A stretch of 64,000 nucleotides of DNA from CAXMST01 sp038206985 (lineage in GTDB: Bacteria > Actinomycetota > Thermoleophilia > Solirubrobacterales > 70-9), in the NCBI GenBank assembly GCA_038206985.1, contig JBBRAH010000011.1:1-64000 (forward strand). Direction: 5' to 3'. The translations under genes and the position numbers were made by a program. Positions 50,184 to 58,743 of the stretch are shown in pieces (the first letter of the stretch is position 1; each line of letters opens with the position of its first letter). The notes beneath the pieces are model-generated. The model was not told the DNA's origin, ran no database searches, and saw nothing but the letters and a program-made list of their open reading frames with translations.

Positions 50184-50319
50184 ACAGGCGCGGCTCGCTT
50201 GGCACGTCCGAGGCACTTCAAGCTCCGCAAGCTGGGCAAGGCGGGTATGCGCGTTCGCCAGGGACGGCTGTAGCGCTCGGCCCACTCGCTCGCAGCGGGG
50301 CCCCTACGATTGGGCCGGG

Positions 50320-50393
<74 letters not shown>

Positions 50394-50445
50394 TGAGGAT
50401 CGGGCGGTGGGCGGGTGCCGTCAGCGATTGGCGAGAGGCGCAAAC

Positions 50446-50472
50446 CCGGACCCGCGTCCGGCCTCCGAGGCC
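50446..50472 (+). terminator. two overlapping hairpins after tRNA-Arg
   Basis: CCGGAC (50446-50451)/GTCCGG (50456-50461) and GGCCT (50460-50464)/AGGCC (50468-50472) form two short GC-rich stem-loops 53 bp after the tRNA. They share two bases, so only one can form at a time. A T-run is missing. They may end tRNA transcription or lie in the 5' leader of the next gene. Confidence 0.35.
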
Positions 50473-50485
50473 TACGATTCCTCGC

Positions 50486-50806
50486 ATGATCACCGTGATC
50501 TTCCGCTCCCGCCTGCGAGATCCCGACGATGCGGAGTACGCGGAACTGGCCCCGCGGATGGTCGAGCTGGCCCGGGGGATACCCGGGTTCGTGAGCTTCG
50601 AGCAGTTCGCCGCCACCGACGGGGAGCGACTCGCGCTGATCGCGTTCGAGACGCTCGAGGACGTCGAGCGCTGGCGCGGGCACCCGGAGCACCGCGAGGC
50701 CCAGCGCAAGGGCCGCGAAAGCTTCTATACCGAGTACAGCATCGTGGTGGCGGAGCAGCTGCGCGCCTACTCGTTCGACGGGGAGCGCCGCACCACCGAC
50801 CTCTAG
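50486..50806 (+). CDS. antibiotic biosynthesis monooxygenase (ABM) domain protein
   Basis: 106-aa single-domain protein of the dimeric alpha/beta-barrel ABM type: MITVIFRSRLRDPDDAEYAE, IPGFVSFEQFAATDGERLALIAFETLEDVERWRGHPEHREAQRKG. Such proteins include heme-degrading and quinol-type monooxygenases and many of unknown activity. The start at ATG 50486 fits the family. It has no special partner here; it is followed after 38 bp by the YcaQ-like gene. Confidence 0.85.
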   Translation: MITVIFRSRLRDPDDAEYAELAPRMVELARGIPGFVSFEQFAATDGERLALIAFETLEDVERWRGHPEHREAQRKGRESFYTEYSIVVAEQLRAYSFDGERRTTDL

Positions 50807-50844
50807 TTCAAGCCCGCGAGCGTCGATCTGCTTCGATCAGCGCC

Positions 50845-52041
50845 GTGACGCCGACGATCTCGATCGAACGGGCGCGGCGGCTGGCGCTGCACGCGCAGGG
50901 ACTGGCGACCGCGCCCGAGCCGGGCGTCGGCGTCGGCGAGATCGTGGGCCGGATCGGCTGCCTGCAGCTCGATCCCGTCGGCGTCGTTGCACGTTCTCCG
51001 CTGCTGGTCCTCCGAGCGCGCCTGCGCGGCGGCAACCACGACAGCCACGCGAAAGCACTCGAGCGGGCTGCCTACAGCGAGCGCACGCTCTTCGACTATT
51101 GGTGCCACGAGGCGAGCCTCTGCCACGTCGACGATCTGCCCCTGCACCGCTGGGCCATGCTCAGCTACCTGGAGCGACTACCCGAGGCCAGGCGCCCGCT
51201 CGCCGAGTGGCTGCGCGCCAACGCCGCTTTCGCCGAGCATGTGCTCGATGCCCTGCGGGAATCCGGGCCGCTGCGCGCGGGTGAGCTGGAGGATCGCTCC
51301 GAGGTCGCCTGGGAGTGGGGGCACTGGACCGACGAGGTCTCCTCCCGCCAGACGATCGCCCGGATGCTCGAACGCCTCTGGATGACCGGTGCGATCGGGG
51401 TCGCCGACAGACACGGGATCGAGCGGCGCTGGGATCTGCTCGAGCGCTGCCTGCCGGACGGTCGGCTCGAGCGCGCCGACGAGGCGCCGCTGAACGCCGA
51501 GGTCGTGGCCGAGCGAGCGGCCCTCCGCGCCGTCGGCATGCTGGGGGTCGCCCGCGCTCCCCACATCAACGCCCACTTCACAAGGCGGCGCTATCCGGGC
51601 CTCGCCGCGGCGCTGGAGCGGCTCGAGGAGCGGGGCGAGCTCGAGCGGGTGGAGGTCGAAGGCCTCCGCGGCCCGTGGTGGGGTCTGCCGGCGAGGCTCG
51701 CGGCTGCCTCCGGCCTGGAGCCCGGACGCCGCACCGTGGCGCTCTCGCCGTTCGACAACCTGATCTGCGATCGCGCCCGGATGGAGGAGCTGTTCGGCTT
51801 CGACCACCGGCTCGAGATCTATGTGCCGGCCGGCAAGCGCCGCTGGGGCTACTACGTCCTGCCGATCCTCCACGGCGAGCGGATCGTCGCCCGCGCCGAC
51901 CTGCGTCTCGAGCGGCGGGGCGCCGGCGACCCGTTACTCCGGGTCCTGTCGTTGCACGAGGAGCCGGGACGGCGGGCGCCCGCGGCGGTCGCGGGCGCGC
52001 TGAGCTCGCTGGCGAGTTGGCGCGGCGCCGAACTCGACTGA
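50845..52041 (+). CDS. winged-helix YcaQ/AlkX-like DNA glycosylase family protein
   Basis: 398-aa protein of the HTH_42/DUF1006 family. Studied members (E. coli YcaQ, Streptomyces AlkX and AZL) unhook DNA interstrand crosslinks and excise bulky N-alkyl adducts. The catalytic QxD-type motif appears as LQLDPVGVVARSP (Q41, D43). Other family landmarks are YWCHEASL, HINAHFTRRRYPGL (winged helix) and YYVLPILHGERIVARADLRL near the end. There is no crosslinking-agent biosynthesis cluster nearby, so a housekeeping repair role is likely. The start is GTG 50845. Confidence 0.9.
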   Translation: MTPTISIERARRLALHAQGLATAPEPGVGVGEIVGRIGCLQLDPVGVVARSPLLVLRARLRGGNHDSHAKALERAAYSERTLFDYWCHEASLCHVDDLPLHRWAMLSYLERLPEARRPLAEWLRANAAFAEHVLDALRESGPLRAGELEDRSEVAWEWGHWTDEVSSRQTIARMLERLWMTGAIGVADRHGIERRWDLLERCLPDGRLERADEAPLNAEVVAERAALRAVGMLGVARAPHINAHFTRRRYPGLAAALERLEERGELERVEVEGLRGPWWGLPARLAAASGLEPGRRTVALSPFDNLICDRARMEELFGFDHRLEIYVPAGKRRWGYYVLPILHGERIVARADLRLERRGAGDPLLRVLSLHEEPGRRAPAAVAGALSSLASWRGAELD

Positions 52042-52106
52042 GTCCTGGACGCGTGCCCGGCGTTCCGAGGGACACCCCGGGCCGCCCATCACGACCACTC
52101 GCAACA

Positions 52107-52583
52107 ATGGCACCTATGCGTCTGCTTGCGGCCCTCGGCGCGATGCTCTTCCTCTATCTGGCGGTGATCCCCGCCGGGCTCGTCTATTCGACGATCGACA
52201 GCGCCTGCCAGGGCGCCGGATGCAACACGCCGTTCTTCGCCCGGGTCGGGCTGGTCACGCTGTACTCCGCCTGTTTCGTCGCGATCTTCGGCACGGCGAC
52301 CCTCTTCGCGCGTCACGCGCTAGCTGGGAGCATCGAGACGCAGGATCGGCTCGTCAGCGGGCTCAGGGTGAGCGCCGCGGTCATTGGCTTCACGCTGTTC
52401 GTGCTCTTCGCGATCGCCACTCCTCTCGGAGGCGTGATTGCTCTAGTTCCCGCCATCGCCGGCTACGTGTTGATCTCGCGTTGCGCTCCCGACGCGGGCG
52501 GCAACGGCAAGACCAACGGCCACGGACACGGCGTCAACGGCCGCATCCGGGGCGATCGGATTGTGCGTCCCCGGCGGCCCTGA
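52107..52583 (+). CDS. small membrane protein of unknown function
   Basis: 158-aa membrane protein with four hydrophobic segments (about 5-24, 45-68, 85-105, 110-128). The loop between the first two has a Cys pair (DSACQGAGCNTPFF) that may form a disulfide. The hydrophilic C-terminal tail has a His/Gly-rich stretch (KTNGHGHGVNGR) and ends RIVRPRRP, which could bind metal. Start ATG 52107, or ATG 52116. It is not co-oriented with a known partner beyond the YcaQ-like gene 65 bp upstream. Confidence 0.65.
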   Translation: MAPMRLLAALGAMLFLYLAVIPAGLVYSTIDSACQGAGCNTPFFARVGLVTLYSACFVAIFGTATLFARHALAGSIETQDRLVSGLRVSAAVIGFTLFVLFAIATPLGGVIALVPAIAGYVLISRCAPDAGGNGKTNGHGHGVNGRIRGDRIVRPRRP

Positions 52584-52673
52584 GTCGATGAACTCCTGCT
52601 GCGCCTGGCAAGCCGCCCTTCGCGGTTCCCGTCACCCGGCGTACCCGGCGATGCGGCGTGTAAGACTCGGCCC

Positions 52674-53336
52674 ATGTTCAGAGGAGTCCTCCCGCCCCTG
52701 GTCGCGGCCGCCGCGCTTGTTTTCGCAGCCGGCTGCGGCAGCGACGAGGATTCCGGCACCGCATCGACCGCCGACTCCACGACGAGCACGGAGCAGAGTT
52801 CGACCACGACCACCCCGTCGGCGGAGACGCTCGATCCGCCGGCCAAGCTGCCGGACGGCTGGCGGACGCTGATCAACAAGGACGCCGGCTTCTCGGTCGG
52901 CGTGCCCCCGGAGTGGACCGATGAGCCGATCGGCGGGGCGCAGGGCAGTGTGCTCAGCTCCCCCGACGGTCTGATCGTGATCACGATCACCGCCGATCGC
53001 TCCCGCGGCGCACTCGAGTTGCCGCTCGAGGAGTTCGCGCAGCGCACGGCCGAGGCGCTCGGCAGCGAAATCGTCGGCTCGGAGAAGTTCGAGGACCTCG
53101 AGGTCTACGGCACCGCGCCCTTCGAGCACACCTACGACGCGGCCGCCGCGCGCGCCCAGGGCACCGCGCAGGGCAACGACTTTCGCGAGCGCGTGCTGGC
53201 CGTTGCGATCCGGCGTCCCGACCAGGCGACCTACGTCGTGCTCGTGCGCGAGAACGACGAGGAGGAATCGCAGTTCGCGGACCGCGACACGATCAAAGAG
53301 GTCGTGCGCAGCCTGCGCGGCCGCCCGCCGAGCTAG
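52674..53336 (+). CDS. lipoprotein of unknown function
   Basis: 220-aa exported lipoprotein: signal LVAAAALVFAAGCGSD (lipobox FAAGC, lipid Cys about 21), then a Ser/Thr-rich linker (TASTADSTTSTEQSSTTTTPS) and a compact domain of about 150 residues beginning LPDGWRTLINKDAGFSVGVPPEW. That start resembles the PsbP/DUF-like lipoprotein domain that occurs in many actinobacterial envelope lipoproteins, but I cannot name the family. The start is ATG 52674. It converges on pyrE, 13 bp away. Confidence 0.75.
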   Translation: MFRGVLPPLVAAAALVFAAGCGSDEDSGTASTADSTTSTEQSSTTTTPSAETLDPPAKLPDGWRTLINKDAGFSVGVPPEWTDEPIGGAQGSVLSSPDGLIVITITADRSRGALELPLEEFAQRTAEALGSEIVGSEKFEDLEVYGTAPFEHTYDAAAARAQGTAQGNDFRERVLAVAIRRPDQATYVVLVRENDEEESQFADRDTIKEVVRSLRGRPPS

Positions 53337-53349
53337 ACGCGCCGGCGTC

Positions 53350-53904
53350 TCAGCTCTCGGGACGCTCCGGGTAGACGTCGTCGATCGTCGCCAGGGCGCG
53401 GTAGGTGCCGCCGCCCGCGGCCTCGATCGCCTCCGCCCCGCCGGCCAGCCGGTCGAGGACGCTGACGGTGCCGAGAATCTCGAGGCCCTCCTCGCGGCAG
53501 CGCTCGATCGCTTTGACGGTTGAGCCGCCGGTGGTGACCACGTCCTCGACCACGAGTACCTTCGTGCCGGGCTCGAGGATCGGTCCCTCGACCCAACGCT
53601 GCAGGCCGTGCTCCTTCTTCTCCTTACGGACGAAGAAGGCGAGGAGCTCGCCATCGCTCGCGGCGCCGAGCGCGGCGCCGGCGATCGGATCGGCGCCCAT
53701 CGTCATCCCGCCGACTGCCGTTGCGCCCAGCTCGCGGGCCATCTCGGCCACCAGTTCGCCGACCGCGCCGAAGGCCGGCTGGCGCAGGATCGCCCGCTTG
53801 GCATCGACGTAGTAGGAGGCCTTGCGGCCGCTGGTCAGCGTCACCTCACCGATCACGAGCGCGTGCTTGCGCAGCTCAGCGATCAGGGTTGCCCGGGAAT
53901 CCAC
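53350..53904 (-). CDS. pyrE: orotate phosphoribosyltransferase
   Basis: 184-aa type I phosphoribosyltransferase that makes OMP from orotate and PRPP in pyrimidine synthesis. PRPP-binding motif KVLVVEDVVTTGGST (about 115-129) and the catalytic-loop Lys-rich block FVRKEKKEHGLQRWVEG are clear; LTSGRKASYYVDAKRAIL is the orotate-site start. Normal length. The start is GTG 53904. It sits 25 bp after the L,D-transpeptidase gene on the same strand; no other pyr genes are adjacent. Confidence 0.95.
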   Translation of the reverse strand: MDSRATLIAELRKHALVIGEVTLTSGRKASYYVDAKRAILRQPAFGAVGELVAEMARELGATAVGGMTMGADPIAGAALGAASDGELLAFFVRKEKKEHGLQRWVEGPILEPGTKVLVVEDVVTTGGSTVKAIERCREEGLEILGTVSVLDRLAGGAEAIEAAGGGTYRALATIDDVYPERPES

Positions 53905-53929
53905 GCTGGCTCGGCTTCAACCCGCCGCG

Positions 53930-54979
53930 CTAGCGGTAGACGTTGATCAGGTCGCCGATGTCGATCCAGTTGTAGATGTACTTGGAGTCCGACTCGGGGT
54001 TGCGCGTGCAGCCGTGGCTGGCCGGATAGGTCGGCACGTCGTGGAAGCCATGTGTCGCGTAGCCGCGGTTGTAGTAGACCGAGTAGTACATGCGCAGGCT
54101 GTTGTAGCCGGGCTCCTTGCGGTAGAAGCGCCAGGTGCCTGAGGGTGTCGGGGTGGCCGAAGAACCCGTCGAGACGTGGTAGGTCTTGATCACCTTGTCG
54201 CCCTTGAGCAGGGCCATCACCTGACGGGTGACGTCGACCTCGACGTGCTTGCCCGAGCCCGGGTACTTGGCCTTGTAGCCACCCTTGCCGTTGGCGAGCT
54301 TCTTCAGGTTGGAGGAGCTGATGTTGGTGATCCGCGACATCCGGTTGACCTTGCGGAAGGCGAGCACGGCGCGCTCGGTGGCGCCGCCGTAGTGCTTGCC
54401 CTTGTCGGTCGCGTAGCCCTGCTTGGCGAGCAGCCGGTTGAGCAGTCCGACGTAGCTGTTGCGGTTGCCGGGGTTGAGGTCGGGATAGCGGATCTTGAAG
54501 GTCCGGGTGCGGTCCTTGGCGGCGCGCAGGTTGGGGCTCGGCTTCTTGATCGCCTGCACCGAGTAGCGACCCGACTTGGCGATCTTGTCTGCGATCTTGA
54601 ACTTGCCGAAACTCTTGCCCTTCTTCTGCTGCGCATACATCGTCTTGCGCCGCACGGTCTTGTTGCCGCGCTTCAGCAGCAGCGTCACCCGCTCGCCCTT
54701 GGCGAAGGGCCGCAGGGTTCCGTTGACGGTGACCTTGTCGCCGGCCTTGAGCTTGCCGCCCTTGAGGCCGCGGACCCGAAGTCCGATCCTGGCGGGCTTG
54801 GCCGGGCTCGCACCGGGATTGGGAGCGGCCTTCGCCGCGGGGTCGGCGACCGTGCCGTCGATCGCCTCCTGGGCGACTGCATCGAGGCCGCCGTCCTGGG
54901 CGAGAGCGGAGGCCGAGGTGGCTCCAAGTGCGAGCGAGGTAAGTGTGAGCGCTACGAGGAGGGAACGGTGCCGTTGCAT
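53930..54979 (-). CDS. L,D-transpeptidase (YkuD) with peptidoglycan-binding domain
   Basis: 349-aa exported enzyme that forms 3-3 cross-links in peptidoglycan or attaches proteins to it. A signal peptide ends near residue 27 (SASALAQD). A beta-rich domain with Lys-rich repeats (KPARIGLRVRGLKGGKLKAGD) is followed by a PG_binding_1-like helical unit (NRLLAKQGYATDKGKHYGGATERAV) and the YkuD domain, with the catalytic motif THGFHDVPTYPASHGCTRNP (nucleophile Cys in SHGC). L,D-transpeptidases confer beta-lactam tolerance in actinobacteria. ATG 54979 is the start; the 35 upstream codons in frame overlap nothing but lack a ribosome site. Confidence 0.93.
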   Translation of the reverse strand: MQRHRSLLVALTLTSLALGATSASALAQDGGLDAVAQEAIDGTVADPAAKAAPNPGASPAKPARIGLRVRGLKGGKLKAGDKVTVNGTLRPFAKGERVTLLLKRGNKTVRRKTMYAQQKKGKSFGKFKIADKIAKSGRYSVQAIKKPSPNLRAAKDRTRTFKIRYPDLNPGNRNSYVGLLNRLLAKQGYATDKGKHYGGATERAVLAFRKVNRMSRITNISSSNLKKLANGKGGYKAKYPGSGKHVEVDVTRQVMALLKGDKVIKTYHVSTGSSATPTPSGTWRFYRKEPGYNSLRMYYSVYYNRGYATHGFHDVPTYPASHGCTRNPESDSKYIYNWIDIGDLINVYR

Positions 54980-55055
54980 GGCTCGGAATTCTAGGGGGGT
55001 GGCCGACTTCGCGTCGACGCTGAACCGGATCTTGTGAACGGTCGGCCGCCGCGGG

Positions 55056-55943
55056 CTAGATCGTGTTCGTGACCAGCAGCGCAAACGCGATCGCGTTGTT
55101 GGTCCCGTGCAGTGCGATCGAGGTCCACAGCGAGCCGCTGCGCTCGTATGCCCAGGCGAGGATCACGCCGAACAGGCTGAGCTGGATGGCGACCCCCAGA
55201 TCCCCGGCGGTCAAGTGCAGGGAGCCGAACAGCACGCCCGAGATCACCGCCGCGGGCCACAGCGGCATCCGTTGCCTGAGTCCGCCGAAGATGAAGCCGC
55301 GGAACATCAGCTCCTCGGCTATTGCTGCGCCGGGCACGATCAGAAGCCCGGCGAGCACGGTGACGAAGGCCGCCGAGTTGCTGTCGGCCCCGAGGTTCTC
55401 GGCGATGTCCTGTTGTTCGGGGCTGAAGATCAGGTTGACGACGGTCGCCGAGAGGAAGTAGAGACCGATCGAGATCAGCACGGTCACCACCGCCGCTCCC
55501 AGCGACGCCGGCCGCAGCCCGAGCCGCCGCAGCGCGTCCACAATCCCCTCGCGGTTGCCGGATGCGACGACGCCGATCGCGGTGGCGATGAAGGCGGCCA
55601 CGACGGCGAGCTGCGCTGCCAGGCTGGCCCCGGTCGACGGATCGTCGGAGGTCAGCGAGGAGTCGAAGCCGGCCACGATCACCTGGCCGATGCCGATCAG
55701 CACGATCGCAATCAGCAGGCCGACGAGGATCGCGCCGGGCCCGACCTTGCTGCGCGGGATCCCGGCGTAGCCGTCCGAGCTGGGCAGCAGTTCAGCCGAT
55801 CCACCTTCCCAGAGCGAGGGGTCCTGGCCGGGAAGCAGTGGTGGCTCGCCGCCCGGGGGCCCCCCGGGGATCGGCGAGGGGGGTCGCGGGGGGACCGGGG
55901 GCGGCACGCTCACCGGCTCGTCGTTTTCAGGCTCATCGTTCAT
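55056..55943 (-). CDS. CPBP-family intramembrane protease
   Basis: 295-aa membrane protein of the CPBP (CAAX protease and bacteriocin-processing, Abi) family. A Pro/Gly-rich cytoplasmic N-terminus of about 65 residues precedes seven or eight helices. The catalytic motifs are IAEELMFRGFIFG (EExxxR), FGSLHLTAG (conserved His) and HGTNNAIAF (second His/Asn). Family members act as proteases in processing or immunity; the substrate here is unknown. The start is ATG 55943, overlapping the HAD gene stop by 11 bp. Confidence 0.88.
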   Translation of the reverse strand: MNDEPENDEPVSVPPPVPPRPPSPIPGGPPGGEPPLLPGQDPSLWEGGSAELLPSSDGYAGIPRSKVGPGAILVGLLIAIVLIGIGQVIVAGFDSSLTSDDPSTGASLAAQLAVVAAFIATAIGVVASGNREGIVDALRRLGLRPASLGAAVVTVLISIGLYFLSATVVNLIFSPEQQDIAENLGADSNSAAFVTVLAGLLIVPGAAIAEELMFRGFIFGGLRQRMPLWPAAVISGVLFGSLHLTAGDLGVAIQLSLFGVILAWAYERSGSLWTSIALHGTNNAIAFALLVTNTI

Positions 55944-56589
55944 CGAGCGCGAGATGCTGCCTGATCTCGAGTAGCGAGGCGATGTCACCGCTACCCGAGC
56001 GGTCGATCCGGAGCACCGGGATACCGGCCGCTCCTGCCCCCCGCACGTCGTCGGCGCTGTCCCCGACGTGCAGGGCCTCGCGCGGCTCACAGCCCGCCAG
56101 CGCGAGCGCCGGGGTGAAGATCGCCGGGTTCGGCTTGCGGACCCCGGCCGAGGCGGAATTGACCACGCCGTCGAGTAGCGGCGCAAGCCCGAGCAGCTCG
56201 AGCACCTGCGGCAGCGAGCAATCCCAGTTGGACACGCAGACCACGGGCAACCCCGTGCTGCGCAGCTCACGCAGGGCCGGGAGGGTCTCCGCGAAGAGCT
56301 CGAAGCGAAGGGCGCCGAGCATCGCCTCCACGGGGATCTCGATCCCCGCCTCAGCCGAGAGCACCTGCGCACAGCGACGGCGCAGGTCGCCGAGCCCCTC
56401 CTCATCGGAGCCCTCGTCGATGTGCTCCATGTAGTAGCCGATCTCGGCGATGAAGCCGTCCTTGACCCGCTTGGGATCCACCCCCGCGACGACATCTGGA
56501 TCCACGTGCTCCCAGGGCGGCTGCAGCCAGAGCATCGTGCCGAGTGCGTCGATGAAAACTGCCTTGGTCGCCACAGGATGATTCTGCAC
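55933..56589 (-). CDS. HAD-superfamily hydrolase
   Basis: 218-aa haloacid dehalogenase-like phosphatase. Motif I reads FIDALGTMLW (nucleophile Asp conserved; the second position of DxD is Leu, as in many members of this branch). Motif II VVCVSNWD, motif III GVRKPNPAIF, motif IV HVGDSADDVRGAGAAGIP. A cap domain lies in residues 20-90. Substrate unknown: phosphoglycolate-like or haloacid dehalogenase-like activity possible. The start is near ATG 56589. The gene and the CPBP protease gene overlap by 11 bp, so they are co-transcribed. Confidence 0.9.
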   Translation of the reverse strand: MQNHPVATKAVFIDALGTMLWLQPPWEHVDPDVVAGVDPKRVKDGFIAEIGYYMEHIDEGSDEEGLGDLRRRCAQVLSAEAGIEIPVEAMLGALRFELFAETLPALRELRSTGLPVVCVSNWDCSLPQVLELLGLAPLLDGVVNSASAGVRKPNPAIFTPALALAGCEPREALHVGDSADDVRGAGAAGIPVLRIDRSGSGDIASLLEIRQHLALDER

Positions 56590-56677
56590 ACTCGGCGTGG
56601 TCGCGGGCTCGGGCCTGCAACTCCTCTTGCCTGCCCGCGGCGCCGCCGACCGCTCTCGCTACCCTTGGCGGGCCGGT

Positions 56678-58672
56678 ATGACACCACGCCAACGACGCGA
56701 AAAACGCGTGGCACGCCGGTCGCGGAGCAAGAAGGCCCCGATGTTGCTGGGCGCCGGAGTACTGGTCATGGCAGTCGCCGTCGCCGTTCTCAGCGCCGGT
56801 ATCTGGGCACTGCACGTGGCCGATGATGCCCCCGCACTCGATGAGCTGAAGCCGATCAGGCAGGGCCAGAACTCGGTCGTGTTCGCAGCTGACGGCACCC
56901 GCCTGGGCGTGATCGGCTCCGATACCGCCCGCAAGGTCACGCCCCTGCGCCGGATTCCGAAAGTGCTCAGAAACGCGACCGTTGCGATCGAGGACGCGAG
57001 CTTCTACGAGCACGGCGGTGTCGATTTCAGCGCGATCGCCCGCGCCGCCGCGGAGAACGTCGAGCAGGGACAGGTGGTGCAGGGCGGCTCCACGATCACC
57101 CAGCAACTGATCAAGAACATCTACACCGGTCGCCTCGACAACCGCGACCTGCGCGCCAAGATCCAGGAGGCCAAGCTGGCCGAGGATCTCGAGCAGCGCT
57201 TCAGCAAGGACGAGATCCTCGAGCGCTACCTCAACTCCGCCTCCTACGGGACCAACGGCGGTCGCGACTCGATCGGCGTCGGCGCGTCGGCGCGGACCTA
57301 CTTCGACAAGCCGGTCGATGAGTTGCGGCTGAAGGAGGCCGCCCTGCTCGCCGGCCTCCCGCAGGCACCATCCCTGCACAACCCGCTGATCAACCCGCGG
57401 CCGGCGAAGCGCCGCCGCGACGACGTCCTGCGCGCGATGGCCAACCAGGGCTACGTGAGTGAGGCGCGGGCCGAGCGCCTGATCGGTAGCGGGCTGGGCG
57501 TGCACCCGACCAGCCGCTACGACGAGGTCCGGGAGCAGTACTTCTTCGACTACGTCTTCCAGCAGGTCGTCGACGCCTATGGGATCGACAAGGTTCGCAA
57601 GGGCGGACTCAAGGTCTATACGACGATCGATCTCGACAAACAGCAGGAGGCTCGCCGCGCGATCGACGGTCGCCTCTCCGGGGTCGGCCCCTCGGCGGCG
57701 CTGGTCACCACCTCCGCCGCCACGGGCAACGTCCTGGCGATGGTCTCCAGCTCCAACTACGAGGACAGCAAGTTCAACCTCGCCGCCCAGGGACAGCGGC
57801 AGCCGGGATCTTCGTTCAAGACGATGGTCCTGACGGCCGCCCTGCGCCAGGGTGCCGATCCCGAGAAGACCTATTACCGCTCGAGTAGCCCGCTGCAGAT
57901 CGACGACCCGAGGGTGGGCAGCTGGGAGGTCAACACCTTCTCGAACACGTCAGGCGGCACGCTCAACCTGCGCCAGGCGACGCTGGCCTCCGACAACGTC
58001 GTCTACGCCCAGCTCGACCTCGACGTGGGCCCCGATGCCGTCACCGAGACGGCACGCGACATGGGCATCACCAGCAAGCTCAACTCCTATCCCGCGGAGG
58101 GGATCGGCGGCCTCGAGGTCGGTGTCACGCCGCTGGAGATGTCGAACGCTTACGGAACCCTGGCGAGCGGTGGGATCCGCCGCTCGGTGAACGCGATCAA
58201 GCGGGTCGAGTTCCCGGGCGGCCGCGTCGATCGGCCCAAGAGCGGCAAGCGTGAAAAGCGCGTCTTCCCGGACGGTGTCGCGAGTAAGGTCACCGACATT
58301 CTCGGCGCCAACGTGCGCGGCGGCACAGGGACCAACGCCCAGATCGGCTGCCCACAGGCCGGCAAGACCGGGACGACCGACAGCTTCCGGGACGCCTGGT
58401 TCGTGGGCTACACGCCCCGCCTCTCGACCTCGGTCTGGGTCGGCTACCCGGATCAGCAGACGCCGATGCTGACCGAGTACAACGGGGGCTCGGTCGCCGG
58501 CGGCAGCTACCCGGCCCTGATCTGGGGCGACTACATGGGCGCCGCCCGCGACGGCTACTGCGGTGGCTTCCCGTCGCCTACGTCTCCGTTCAAGGCCAAG
58601 GCGTTCGACGGGCCCTACGAAGCCTCCCAGCGCGCCCGCCGCGGTGGCGGCTCCGGCCGTTCGCCCAACTGA
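56678..58672 (+). CDS. class A penicillin-binding protein (PBP1-type)
   Basis: 664-aa bifunctional peptidoglycan synthase. The membrane anchor is at about 22-45. The transglycosylase (GT51) domain has AIEDASFYEHGGVDFSAIAR (catalytic Glu about 105), QGGSTITQQLIKN and the ILERYLNSASYG block. The transpeptidase domain has SxxK in GSSFKTMV, SDN in ASDNVVYAQ and AGKTGTTDSFRDAWFVGY. Synthesises glycan chains and 4-3 cross-links at the outer face. The start is ATG 56678. A Lys/Arg-rich basic start (RQRREKRVARRSRSKK) is cytoplasmic. Divergent from the HAD gene. Confidence 0.97.
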   Translation: MTPRQRREKRVARRSRSKKAPMLLGAGVLVMAVAVAVLSAGIWALHVADDAPALDELKPIRQGQNSVVFAADGTRLGVIGSDTARKVTPLRRIPKVLRNATVAIEDASFYEHGGVDFSAIARAAAENVEQGQVVQGGSTITQQLIKNIYTGRLDNRDLRAKIQEAKLAEDLEQRFSKDEILERYLNSASYGTNGGRDSIGVGASARTYFDKPVDELRLKEAALLAGLPQAPSLHNPLINPRPAKRRRDDVLRAMANQGYVSEARAERLIGSGLGVHPTSRYDEVREQYFFDYVFQQVVDAYGIDKVRKGGLKVYTTIDLDKQQEARRAIDGRLSGVGPSAALVTTSAATGNVLAMVSSSNYEDSKFNLAAQGQRQPGSSFKTMVLTAALRQGADPEKTYYRSSSPLQIDDPRVGSWEVNTFSNTSGGTLNLRQATLASDNVVYAQLDLDVGPDAVTETARDMGITSKLNSYPAEGIGGLEVGVTPLEMSNAYGTLASGGIRRSVNAIKRVEFPGGRVDRPKSGKREKRVFPDGVASKVTDILGANVRGGTGTNAQIGCPQAGKTGTTDSFRDAWFVGYTPRLSTSVWVGYPDQQTPMLTEYNGGSVAGGSYPALIWGDYMGAARDGYCGGFPSPTSPFKAKAFDGPYEASQRARRGGGSGRSPN

Positions 58673-58743
58673 GCCGCGGCCCCGGCGCCGGACAGAGCGC
58701 CGATAATCCGCCTTGCAATGGGGCAGGCACATCGACAACGCAC

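Noticed and set aside
50184..50319. Remnant of an integrated element upstream of tRNA-Arg
   Set aside because: Integration would be expected at the tRNA 3' end with a repeated tRNA tail; I see neither a second copy of the tRNA 3' end nor an integrase.
55933..56589. HAD protein judged inactive because motif I lacks the second Asp
   Set aside because: DxLGT-type motif I is common in active members of this HAD branch; the other motifs are intact.
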